From: Ectobius pallidus
Lineage: Eukaryota > Arthropoda > Insecta > Blattodea > Ectobiidae
NCBI GenBank assembly: GCA_964059195.1
Contig: CAXKWD010000007.1
Span: forward strand, 58,157,163-58,221,162
Length of the DNA: 64,000 nucleotides
Direction: 5' to 3'
Shown here: positions 10,441 to 20,474 of the stretch, piece by piece
Layout: each line of letters opens with the position of its first letter
Numbering within the stretch: the stretch's first letter is position 1
Translations under genes and position numbers: made by a program
The notes under the pieces: model-generated
Told to the model about the DNA's origin: nothing
What the model saw: the letters and a program-made list of their open reading frames with translations, nothing else
The model's database searches: none

Positions 10441-12566
10441 CTAGAACTGTGTGAAGCAACACTGTTTTTTGAACATTTTTGTTAGAGGTGGTTCAAATTT
10501 TATGTTAGAGAAACCAAAATGGATTTCTAATTTGCGTCTCTGCCGTTCAACCACTGGGCACTCAAATAACAGATGGTTAACTGTTTGATTCTGGTGAAGA
10601 CAAGTGCATGAAGAATCATTTGGATTACCAATTTTAATACGGTTAAAGTAAGATTTGAATTTTCCATGCTCTGTCATAAATTGAGTCATTATAAAAGTCG
10701 GTTCGTAATTCCTGGAGTCCAGTATGTCTGCCCTTGCCCATTGGCCATTAGAACTGTTTGTCCACTGTAGGTTCCACATATTTAGCATGTCCTCCTTCAG
10801 TTTTCTCTTAACATGCAAAAGAGGGCATTTTGTATACTCATAACACCTGGGTGAATTTGCAGCTTCCTTGGCAAGCTCATCTCTGCTCTCTCGTTGCCTT
10901 CATTCCCCACATGTCCTTTCACCCAATCTAGACTGCTTTCCTAATATCAGCTGCAATTGGATTCGTGTTATAGGCCTACTTGTCATCAATAGCTGCGAGT
11001 GCTGATTGAGAGTCACACAAGACGCAGACATTGTGCAAACCATTGATGTTCCACTCTATAGCTTTCTTCATTGCAAGAAGTTCAGCTTGAAAAACATAGG
11101 CGAGAGTCTAGTGGCTACTTCAGACTCGCCCCTATAGGCAACAAAAGCACAACCAACTAATGCAGTTTGATCTTCAGCAGTGTATATGATGATGTCATGT
11201 TCACGTGAGCAGCATCGTTGGACAAGACAAGCATCTATAGCTGGGTGTCCAGTGGTTAGAAAATGGACCTGCCATTCAAATTCATCATCTATAATGCAAA
11301 TTCGTGTTGTATTTGAGCCAGTTTCCTTTGAGCTCATTTCTTAATTAGCACTTCCTCAAATGCTGAGACACATTATAACACCATTGGTTCGGCTGCACCT
11401 TGATATATGGTTTTAAAAATAGCTGAGTTTAGACCCCAAGAAGGTCTTACTGTGATAGATAGTCCTGAAAGTATTTAATGGCCTTAAGTTGTAGCAATTT
11501 GAAGTGTGTTCGAAATGTCAGTTTCCCATCTAGGGTAGTCCCAAGATGAGGTAATCTGTCTGTGATTTTGATCCGTTCCTGATTCATGTGAATGTTTGGT
11601 TTCAAGACGTATCGTCTTCGTGAGACTAGGAGACCCACAGTTTTGGTAGGATTTTCACAGCCCCAAAGATAGAGTGAATCTAGAGCTGAATTTGCAATAA
11701 GATTTAGTTTTTCTGAGGTGTTGGATCTTATTAGTAACATAACATCATCCGTATATGCCACTAGTGCGCAGTTGTCTGGTAGACGTTGCTTCAGAATGTC
11801 ATCATAGAGTATGATCCAGAATCCTGGACTGCACGTAGATCCCTGTGGGCAGTGTCTTGTGATAGTTCAGGTCATCTTTGCACCGCATAGTGTTGGTAAC
11901 GCCTGCCTGTTGCTAAAATAGCTCTTAATTAGTTTGAAGATGTTCTTGGGACAATTCATAGACTGCAGCTGAAACAATTTTTGGCCACCATGCATTGTTA
12001 AAGTCCCCAGATATGTCCAGAGAAATGAATAACCCCTCTTTCCTTTGCTGGAATGTTTCTTTTATCCAGTTGACTACTGTAAATATAGCATCTTCTGTTG
12101 ACCTGCCTGGAGTGAAACCGAATTGGTTTTCATGAAGGATATTATTGCTGTAGACTTGAAACATAACTATGTCTATTATGAGCTTTTCAAGAATCTTACC
12201 TATTACTGGAATCAGACCTATAGGTCGAAGCGTGCTTGTAGATCATTTACCTTTAGGTGCATTAGGTTTTGGTATTACTTTCACTATAGCCATTTTCCAA
12301 GCATTTGGGAATACTCCAATATCCAGGCACTTATTGTATAATTCCAGAAAGAGGGTTGGTAGTTTGTAGTGAATATGCTTTATTATATTAGCTGACATAG
12401 CGTTGATCCCTGGTGCTTTTTGGTAATTTTCTTTCAATATTATTCTTTCAACTTCTTTTTTAGTAAATGGAGAATTGTCCTTGGTATTGGGAGGCAAGGT
12501 TGATAGCTGGCATAGCCACCTCTGTTGTTCATCGTCAGTTGTATCCATGGGAAAGAATGCTTCCAA
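10441..12566 (-). pseudogene. Decayed LINE ORF2 with RT and RNase H (R1/LOA/I group)
   Basis: Minus-strand pieces in order: FTKKEVERIILKENYQKAPG and KMAIVKVIPKPNAPKGK (12480-12243); NILHENQFGFTPGRSTEDAI with SLDISGDFNNA (12164-11970); AYTDDVMLLI, the RT catalytic loop with YTDD in place of YADD (about 11760); an RNase H region (11150-10950) with CDSQSALAAIDDK; and a C-terminal domain with FMTEHGKFKSYFNRI and CTCLHQNQTVNHLLFECP (10690-10540). Spacing and order match non-LTR elements that carry RNase H after the RT. Many stops and frameshifts show it is long dead. One stop comes from a TAGGCCTA insertion at 10971. The endonuclease half was not found upstream of 12566, so it is 5'-truncated. Confidence 0.8.
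10971..10978. other. TAGGCCTA inside LINE RNase H codons
   Basis: On the minus strand the codons read GAC AAG TAG GCC TAT AAC. Removing six bases (TAG GCC) leaves a continuous DDKYNTNPIAADI-type reading typical of this region. The palindrome therefore looks like a 6-bp in-frame insertion at TA that introduced a stop. Confidence 0.65.
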
Positions 12567-12880
12567 AAGAACATCTGTGGTTTCTAGAGGAGTAGTGGTG
12601 TAATGATTTCCACAGTCTATGGTAGATAAACTATTATTAACTTTTCAATTAGTAGGCCTAAATTTAGCGAAATGCATTTGCTTGTAAACAAGTGCTGCAC
12701 TGATGAAATAGAGTTGTACCGGTATGTGAGAGTGTGAGCTCAGCCATTGTTGGGCCGGCATGTCGTCTTTCCTGCATTGTTTTTACTTATCTTTTTTAAT
12801 GCTTAAGTGTTAAGAAGTCAAAACATTCAATAATAAGATATAAAAAACGATTGGCCCAAACTTTCCACTAAAAGTTCAAT
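12567..12880. other. No recognisable gene
   Basis: AT-rich sequence between the LINE remnant and an inverted repeat. It holds one TAGGCCTA (12652-12659) and one TACCGGTA (12717-12724). Confidence 0.4.
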
Positions 12881-13842
12881 TAAAACTATTGCAAAACGTT
12901 TTGTAGTTAGTGGTTAAAAACGTAAATAAAAACGGTTAAAAACCTTACACTGCACTGTACGATGTTTCAGCCTGCCCCCCAAGCCTTTTTCAAGTGAACT
13001 GATTGCAGGGATCTCTTCCACTTCCAATGGGCGTGTTATTCAATCGTTGTTGTTGTTGATCATTGTTCAGATGTTCCTCATAATAATAAATTTAATTGTC
13101 TTTAGGCCATTACAGCAATAGACAAAGTCTAATACAAATCTAAAAATAGAATTAATATAAAACTACAGCTAAATTACTAAGTTCTAAGTTACAAATAACA
13201 CATATTTTAAGCTAAATTACACTATTACAATTGAAGTATTCATCCAAGGTATAAAAAGGGTTACAAACTAACCAATTATGTAATCTTTTTCTAAATACAA
13301 TGATATGAGTATGTTGAGTAGATACAGAGTAAACAGTTTATGTCCTATGATTTCATGAGTATTCAGAGAAATGGATAATCGTTGGAACGGAATGTATATA
13401 TGACTACTGGATCTAGTATCGTGGGAGTGAATATTATTTCTATACTGCAACTCTGACTGTCTATTCTTTATGTAAATTAAAACAGTAAATATATATAGAT
13501 TGATCACTGTTAATATTTTGTGTTGTAGAAATAAAGGTTTGCAGTGTTCCCTGTGTGAGCTATTAATCACGTTCCCTATAGCTGTTGTCTCTTTGGTGTT
13601 CCCATATCCATTCTTTGAGTATATTGAAGTTGATTTCCCTTCCTGGGGAAATATTGGGAAACTTAGGGATGGACCTCTTACTTTGCAAATTCTTTATAAT
13701 GTTTATCCATTGCTCTCCCAAATCCCCCTCATAATTGTTGTTTGTTTAGTGCAGTGTAAGGTTTTTAACCGTTTCTATTTACGTTTTTAACCACTAACTA
13801 CAAAAAGTTTTGCAATATACATACATTACCTATAGTTTTAAT
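12881..13842. repeat. Inverted repeat with about 75-bp arms
   Basis: The left arm (12881-12953) and right arm (13750-13842) are inverted copies. Both contain TTTTGTAGTTAGTGGTTAAA and the sequence reading on to ACGGTTAAAAACCTTACACTG or its near match. The ~800-bp centre has no coding signal. It is probably a non-autonomous fold-back or TIR element; outer limits and target duplication were not settled. Confidence 0.6.
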
Positions 13843-14005
13843 AAAACATTCAATTCTTTTTTAAATTTGTTTTGGAATATATTCGGTATGTAATAATTTG
13901 TTTATCAGTGATGTATATGTCATGTAAAAGCAGCCTCATTAACTTTACTTTTTCAATTGAAACTAGCAGCTGTCCATGGCTTTGGGAACAAACCACACGC
14001 ATATC

Positions 14006-15388
14006 ACGCATAAACAATTAAAACAATTGATATACTAAATATCTGTCTTCAATGTGCAGTTCGCGATAGGAGTGAACCACTCGTAAAAAGAAAGATCTCA
14101 GATGCGAGTTCCCTAGTCCGCTCTCCCCCTCAAAAATAATCCTCATAGTGAGTTTCATCCAAATCATTCAATGTTTTCCCATTTAGGCCTGCATTGTGTC
14201 TACCTACATAAAAGAAATCAGATTGTGTATTGTGGTGTGTAAACAAATGAATATAAAATTGAAGCAATCAACAAATTTATGTGCTATGGTGCAAAAAATT
14301 GATTTCAGTGATGCTCTTTCCTTTCCAGCAGAGCAAGGCCATCTGCAATCAATATTAAAATATATTTGTCAAAACTGAAACTAAGTAGCACAAAAAATAA
14401 CTTTTTTTTCCAATTTTCCGTATGTAGCTCCCAAACAAAAGCAGAAAATAAAAATCCAGCTTCAAGTTGCACTCAGACCTCCTTCAGTCTATAAAATGTA
14501 AACTATTTCAGATCTCTGAGTGGCAGGGATTTGGGTGGGCATGGCAGGTAGAGAGAGACAGACAGATAGACAAACAGATAAAAACTTCCTCTCAATACAT
14601 AGACTAACAGGTGCCATGATTATTTACTCAACTGTTATATGTTTTATTAAAATTTTTATGTAACAGAAATGTAATTAGCACATTACAGTACATCGTTTTT
14701 ACATAATTTTATTTTTAATTAGGCCTATAACAAATCTTGTGCTACCATATGGGCATGCAGATTCAAAATGATACGGTTAAAACGAATCACAGTTTCATAA
14801 ACCTTACCCTTACATGCAAATCATACATAAACAATTAAGACTAAATTGATAATTAAAAAGCTAAAAATCCGACTTCAAGGTGCAATTAAAATGCACTGCC
14901 CAGGAAAGAAATGACCTCAGATTAGAATTCCCTAGCCCCAAAACCCCCTATCCAAATCACTGAGACCTACATACATTACCCCCCTTCCAGCCACCTATGT
15001 AAAAAAAAAATATTAGATCTATGCATGCTGTTATGTTATAAACAAATCAATCAAGCCAAATGGGCTAACAAGATCGAAGCAATCAACAAATTGATGCATT
15101 ATGTTGAAAACATGTATTTCAATGATTTTCTTATTTCGCGGTTGGCAGCAGAGTAGGGCCACCTGCAATTCATTTTACAATTGAAATATTTTAGCGAAAA
15201 CTGATAATTCGATAGGGGAAAAATTATGTTTCCTACCATTTTTTCACTCATAACTCTCAAATGAAAGCTAAAATTAAAAATCTGGCTTCGAGATGCATTC
15301 GGACACCCTTCAGTCCACTATATTAAAATTTTAAATTCTCTGCATTCCCTAGATTTAGCTGGGCATTGCACACAGACAAACACTTATT
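14006..15388. repeat. Degenerate direct duplication, two ~570-bp units
   Basis: Unit 1 (about 14006-14580) and unit 2 (about 14823-15388) share CATAAACAATTAA, CTCAGATxxGAxTTCCCTAG, GAAGCAATCAACAAATT, CAGCAGAGxAxGGCCA, a CTTC-x-GTTGCACTCAGAC-type block and a final CACAGACAAACA/GACAGACAGATAGACAAACAG segment. They are two diverged copies of one interspersed repeat. No ORF. Confidence 0.65.
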
Positions 15389-15399
15389 GGCGCATCCAT

Positions 15400-15765
15400 A
15401 AAGTATGTTTCCCTGGTGCTGTTTACAGAAGCCAAACATAATTTCGCGGGCATATATATGGTCCAACAGATCCAGCAAGTATTCAGCTATTATTCAACAT
15501 ATTTGCCCTCAGAATTGAAATATTGTCATACCGTGGAACCAACTTTTGAATACCTGTGTCGTAGAAGTCTGAAACCAGGGATTTGAAGCACTGTGTGACA
15601 AATATCTTTGCCTTTCTGTCATTATTTGTCATTTTGTGTGGTGTAGGAAAAGATGGAAAACACTGGGAGCGAGGTCCGGACTGTAAGGTGGATGTTTAAA
15701 CACCTCCTAGCAAGTCTCCTGCAGAAGTTCGCCTCGGAGGTGTTTAAACATACACCCTAAGTAGT
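15400..15765 (-). pseudogene. Mariner-type transposase C-terminal fragment
   Basis: Minus-strand translation gives HPPYSPDLAPSVFHLFLH (about 15690-15635), the segment around the last catalytic Asp of mariner transposases, followed by CFKSLVSDFYDTGIQKLVPRYD (about 15598-15530), the usual C-terminal tail. Upstream coding is missing. The fragment begins at a short snap-back repeat (15692-15756). Confidence 0.7.
15692..15756. repeat. Perfect 16-bp hairpin arms in mariner fragment
   Basis: ATGTTTAAACACCTCC (15693-15708) is inverted as GGAGGTGTTTAAACAT (15737-15752), with a ~28-bp loop. The arm includes codons just before the HPPYSPDLAP block, so a short inverted duplication ends the mariner homology here. 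Confidence 0.75.
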
Positions 15766-15779
15766 TTTAGAGTAGACCT

Positions 15780-16245
15780 ACTGTTATTCCACTATTTGTA
15801 CAGGGTGGGGGTACTTTTTATGAAAATGGGGAGTGAGGTAGGCACCCCTATATTATTATTATTTATCATTTATTTTTTTATTATGATAAGATTTAATATT
15901 GTGCTTCATTGTTGTAGAAAAGAATCATGAAACTGAATTATCTGTGTACGGTACAATTGTTGTAAAACTCTGCTTCTAAACAGTTATAATTTAAAAATTA
16001 TTAACTCCTGGGACTTCTTCAAAGTATTACAGTAAATCCCATGATGATAGCAATGGAGTGGATTGCCAAAAGCTTGGATGAAATACCATTGAATAAATAA
16101 ATAAATAACTTATTCACTGGAAAAGTTTTTATTCTACTAAAAGTTGTTATATTTTGTTTATGTGTTCAGAAATAAGGTTGTGTGTGAATATGTGGGTATT
16201 CATCTGTTTGCATGTACATGGATGCATCTAGGTGCATGATGTATT
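15780..16245. other. No recognisable gene
   Basis: AT-rich DNA with a short (AATA)n run near 16092-16107. Nothing supportable. Confidence 0.4.
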
Positions 16246-16249
16246 AAGG

Positions 16250-16445
16250 GATTGAAACAGAAAGGGGAGAGAGAAAGTGGGAACAGCAAACAGGGAGAGA
16301 GATAGACCAAGAGAGGGAGATCAGGAGGAGGAGATGGAGTGTGTGAGAGGGGGAATGACAGTAATAGAAGGAGAGAGTGAGGGGAGGGAGAGTTAAAGAG
16401 TGAAGGGAAAGGGGAAGAGAGAATGCCAATAAGGAACGGGTTAGG
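16250..16445. repeat. Polypurine (GGGAGAGA-type) tract
   Basis: About 195 bp almost entirely purine on the plus strand (GAGAGAGAAAGTGGGA, GGGAGAGAGATAGACC, GAAGGAGAGAGTGAGG). ORFs read from its complement are compositional artefacts. Confidence 0.85.
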
Positions 16446-16741
16446 GCATGGCACAAAAATTGTCTTAGGGTGGAGAGAACTATAGGCCTATGCATGTTTT
16501 TTTTTTTAATTTTTATTTGCATTTAGTGCACTTATATGATCATTTTGAATTACCAATTATTCTTTTAAAACAAGCCTTGTCATTTTGTTGTTATTACCAT
16601 ATTTGCTAACACAGTTCTTATGTAGAATTGTTGACTTATGCTGATCATGATCCCCTCTACGAGCAATGGAAAAATGTTGTTTTATACAAATCACAGATTT
16701 GGGGGGGGGCACGGCAAGCCAAGCATCAATTTTCCACTACT

Positions 16742-16766
16742 TGTAGATGTAGATGTAGATGTAGAT
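16742..16766. repeat. (GTAGAT)n microsatellite
   Basis: Four tandem copies of GTAGAT in the plus strand. Confidence 0.9.
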
Positions 16767-17000
16767 ATCTCGTCCTGTAGATCCTGTGTTGAGCGGGGCT
16801 CAAGGATATAGAACACGTCAGATCAAAAAATACATGCATGTTATAACAATAATATATAGTAGGGTACCTTATGTAAGAAAATCACATCCCGTGGGCTCCT
16901 TCGTGAAGAAAGCAACACACCTATATTTTCAGTTTCTATGAAGTCTAAGGATACCCGAACCACTTGATGCTACTCTGGGGGTCGCGCCTGAGTCGCGTGA

Positions 17001-17020
17001 TGACGTCATCAAAATGGCGG
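17001..17020 (+). promoter_or_regulatory. TGACGTCA palindrome plus AAAATGGCGG in left TIR (module 1)
   Basis: TGACGTCA (CRE/ATF-type palindrome) is followed by TC and AAAATGGCGG, which resembles a YY1/Pho core. The same pair recurs, in part or whole, at 17487, 19814 and 20302. That these are bound by host factors is inference. Confidence 0.5.
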
Positions 17021-17486
17021 ACGTCGCGTATCACAGAAATGGCCATAAAGTGAAAACTATTTGAGATAGAGTCTTGCGAGAAACGGTTTTTAGATCACAA
17101 TGAAATGCTCTACATTATTGTTTCTTACTCGTATGGAGCTAAGATGGCATATTCTACCGAAAAATTACACTTTTGTTGAAAAATTGAAAAAATGGTCCTG
17201 TAGAATGTGTTCTCTTGAAATTTCAATAGAAGATGATGCCGTGCCATAAATTACATGCAAACAAATTTTTTGAAGAGTTTAATAATGATTCTATTCCCGT
17301 TTACCAGAAGTTTCCAACGTCAATAGTTTTAATTCTGTGATAGTTTTTGTAAAACAAACAGCAATCTCCAAATTTCAATATTCTCTTACCTGAAGAAGGC
17401 AACACACCTAGAATTTCAGTTTCTATTAAGTATAATTATACCCGAATCACTTGATGCTACTCTGGGGTCTTGTCCGAGTCACGTGA

Positions 17487-17504
17487 TGACGTCATCAAAA
17501 TGGC
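17487..17504 (+). promoter_or_regulatory. TGACGTCA plus AAAATGGC in left TIR (module 2)
   Basis: Second copy of the module in the left arm. The CRE-like palindrome is kept; the GG after AAAATGGC is lost. Confidence 0.45.
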
Positions 17505-17719
17505 AAACTTCAATAACGTGTTGTTTCACAGAAACGAATATAAACCGAAAAGTATTTGTGATGGTTAGCCAGTTCAGGTTCATTTTATACCATTTTAGGC
17601 TCGGAATATGCTCAATTTTGTTCAGAAAGGAATTTGATATGAGATCTGGGCTTCATATTATTGCGTAGTCGTGTCAATTCTTCTCTGTGATTGACTATTT
17701 ATTAATGTATTAGGGAAGG

Positions 17720-19449
17720 GTTTGATAAAAAGTTAACAAAACACTGTTAAAATTGTTACTAAGAAGGGTGTAGAACTAACTTGTCGTCAAGCTTCGAAGA
17801 GGGTACAAATTCCTGTGAGAGTTGCCATTATGGAACTGAAGGAGGACAGAAATCTTTTCTCAATAATGTTGATTGTTGCAAAATCAAGACCGGAGCTTGA
17901 TCTGCGAAACGCAGTGAGCAATTACTAGCTGTCAGTTCTTCCTCGGTCATTGTTTTCCCCAGATGGGTCTATCTTGTACAGCAACGACAAGAGCAAACTA
18001 TTAGGATACTTGAGGCTTTACCATCAAAGTTTCCAATTTACACACTACCCACAAGTACAGTGCAGCCTCTAACCGGGCGTTGCAGTGTTACCGGCGAACT
18101 ACAAGACCCGGAGAGCACAGTGTCAAGTTTATTAGTGGAGCCAACAACCGGATTTCGTTAGTGTTGCAGTTGTTGATGGAATGGCAGAGCTACATGCACT
18201 CGATAAGCCACCAACAATCAAGAACCCTTCAGAACTTGCCGATCATTTCATAAGTAGTTTAAACTAAAAATACGGATCATACGATGAACTTCATTTGGTA
18301 TTTGACACATACATAAAGGACTCTCTAAAAAGAACCACAAGAGAACTTCGTCAGGGTCATACTGTGCCAATCCATTATCACATTGAAGCAAAAGCTGGAA
18401 TACTAACTATGGCAACGAAGAAGCTTCTCTCACACGAGAAAACGAAAGATGAACTTTCAATATTCCTTTGAGAGTGTATTCTAGAAAATGCTGCAGCCAC
18501 CAACCGCAATGTAGTGGTTGCATGGTAACAAGTTGCACGAAGGACACACATGGATGCCGGTTTCCTTAGCAGTAGGCTACTCCCGAAGAAGCTGACTGAA
18601 AAATAATATTGCATTCTATCCATGCGGCAAATGCTGGTGCTACAGAGCTGAAAATCTACTCTCCTGATATTGATGTCTTTATTTTACCACTAAATAAATA
18701 TCCAATACTACCAAAAGACACACGTGTCGTAACTGGCCACGCTAGTAAAAGGAAAAGTGTTTCCCTGTCACCAATCTACGAGAAACTAGGATGACTGCGG
18801 TCCGACTCACTTCTAGGTTTCCATGTACTATCAGGAGCAAATATTACTGGTTCCTTCTCTAGAAAAGGGAAAATATCCTTCTGGTACGTCTTCCTAGCTG
18901 CTGACGATGTTCTCATTGATCTGGCAAATCTGGGAAAGACGGAAACTGTGGATAAGGAAACGTCGGCGGCTGTTGAAAGGTTCATATATCAAGTGTATGT
19001 TCCCAAAACAGAGATAAAGGAAGTTGGTGTTATTTTAAAGTTAGCTCCGGGTGGTTTTTTACCCGGAAGCATCTGGGACCGAGTTCATTCCTCCCACACA
19101 AACATCACTTGAACCAGCTATACTTCGGGCACATCTGCAAGCAATGGAATGGAATAGATGTAATTTGCCCCACCAGCAGATTTTGGTTGGACTAAAGAGA
19201 ACAATCGATGGGTCCCAATCATGTGCACCAACCCACCTACTCCTTCTGATGTGCTCGAACTAATCAAAGGTGCATGTGTTAAGTCGAGATGTAATAGCTG
19301 CAAATGTGTTTGGATAAAATTGCCCTACATGTGAGGGCGATCCAGAGAAGTGTGAAAAAGTTTCGGACAAGTATGAAGAGGCGAAGATCGATGATGATGA
19401 TGATGATGATGATGATAGTGACTCTGATGAGGATGAACCCCTTTTTTAA
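17720..19449 (+). pseudogene. PIN-like/CXC transposon protein, decayed copy in element E
   Basis: Plus-strand blocks in order: MAELHALDKPPTIKNPSELA (18181); HLVFDTYIKDSLKRTTREL and HYHIEAKAGI (18290-18390); LSHEKTKDELSIFL; then, after a missing stretch, GATELKIYSPDIDVFILPL and DTRVVTGHASKRKSVSLSPI (18640-18780); GFHVLSGANITGSFSRKGK (18814-18870); VERFIYQVYVPKTEIKEVGV; PPTQTSLEPAILRAHLQAM; Cys-rich remnants near 19290-19350; and an Asp/Glu-rich tail with eight or more Asp (19386-19440) ending at TAA 19447-19449. The SPDIDVFIL and GFHVLSGAN-x-TG blocks correspond to parts of the protein in element B. There are several in-frame stops (for example 18266 and 18470). Product role unknown; family recurrent in invertebrate repeats. 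Confidence 0.75.
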
Positions 19450-19802
19450 TAGGGGCAATGAGCAGAAAGTTATTCTGTTGAATACTGCAAGGCACTCTCC
19501 TATTTGATTTCTTCCAAGTTTGTAGAAATTTACGTTTATTAAGAAAATCACAGAAAACATAAATACACTCCGAGCAGTCTACAGATAGGCTAAGTGTTAC
19601 CAGTTTAATTGTATTCTTTCCATTTCATGGGTGTAATCAGAATTCAAGATTTTAATATGTAGCATTCAGAAACACAACAACAGCAAAATTTATTAAGTTA
19701 TTATTACATTAGCAGTTTATTCCCATTAAAAATAAAAATTCCTCAAGTCCATCACGAATACTTTTCGGTTTATATTCATTTCTGTAAAACGTTATTGAAG
19801 TC

Positions 19803-19821
19803 CGCCATTTTGATGACGTCA
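19803..19821 (-). promoter_or_regulatory. TGACGTCA plus AAAATGGCGG in right TIR (inner module)
   Basis: Inverted copy: CCGCCATTTTGATGACGTCA on the plus strand. Both motifs are intact. Confidence 0.5.
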
Positions 19822-20289
19822 TCACATGACTCGGACGCTACCCCCAGAGTAGCATCAAGTGATTCGGGTATCCTTAGACTTAATAGAAACTGAAAATCTA
19901 GGTGTGTTGCCTCCTTCAGGAAAGAGCATATTGAAATTTGGAGATTGCTGTTTGTTTTACAAAAACTATCACAGAATTAAAACTATTGACATTGGAAACT
20001 TCTGGTAAACGGGAATAGAATCATTATTAAACTCTTCAAAAGATTTGTATACATGTAATTTATGGCACGGCATCGTCTTCTATTGAAATTTCAAGAGAAC
20101 ACATTTTACAGGACCATTTTTTCAATTATTCAACAAAAAGTGTAATTTTTCGGTAGAATATGCCGTCTTAGCTCCATACGTGTAAGAAACAATAATGTAG
20201 AGCATTTTATTGTGATTTCAAAACCGTTTTTTGCAAGTCTCTATCTTAAATAGTTTTCACTTTATGGCCATTTCTGTGAAACGCTACGT

Positions 20290-20309
20290 CCGCCATTTTG
20301 ATGACGTCA
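20290..20309 (-). promoter_or_regulatory. TGACGTCA plus AAAATGGCGG in right TIR (outer module)
   Basis: Inverted copy nearest the right end; both motifs intact. Conservation of the palindrome in all four modules while surrounding bases differ suggests it matters to the element. Confidence 0.5.
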
Positions 20310-20474
20310 TCACGCGACTCAGACGCGACCCCCAGAGTGGCATCAAGTGGTTCGGGCATCCTTAGACTTCATTGAAACTGAAAATATAGGTGTGTTGCTT
20401 TCTTCACGAAGGAGCCCACGGGATGACATAAGGTACCCTACTAATAGGCCTACAGAAACTGTAAGCTGCCAAAT

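Larger units (their letters stand above)
16857..20443. mobile_element. Long-TIR DNA transposon encoding a PIN-like/CXC protein (copy E)
   Basis: The TIRs begin TAGTAGGGTACCTTATGT and extend about 700 bp (16857-17560 against 19740-20443). Flanking ATA (16854-16856, 20444-20446) is the likely 3-bp duplication. Each TIR holds two copies of a ~150-bp module (GAAGxxxGCAACACACCTA ... ACTTGATGCTACTCTGGGG ... TGACGTCA ... AAAATGGC), so the element carries four. The centre holds a plus-strand gene remnant related to that in the 1408-3970 element. Length is 3.59 kb. Confidence 0.85.

Noticed and set aside
16200..16522. Leu/Ser/Pro-rich minus-strand ORFs of 84-92 aa
   Set aside because: Pure translation of a polypurine tract; composition artefact.
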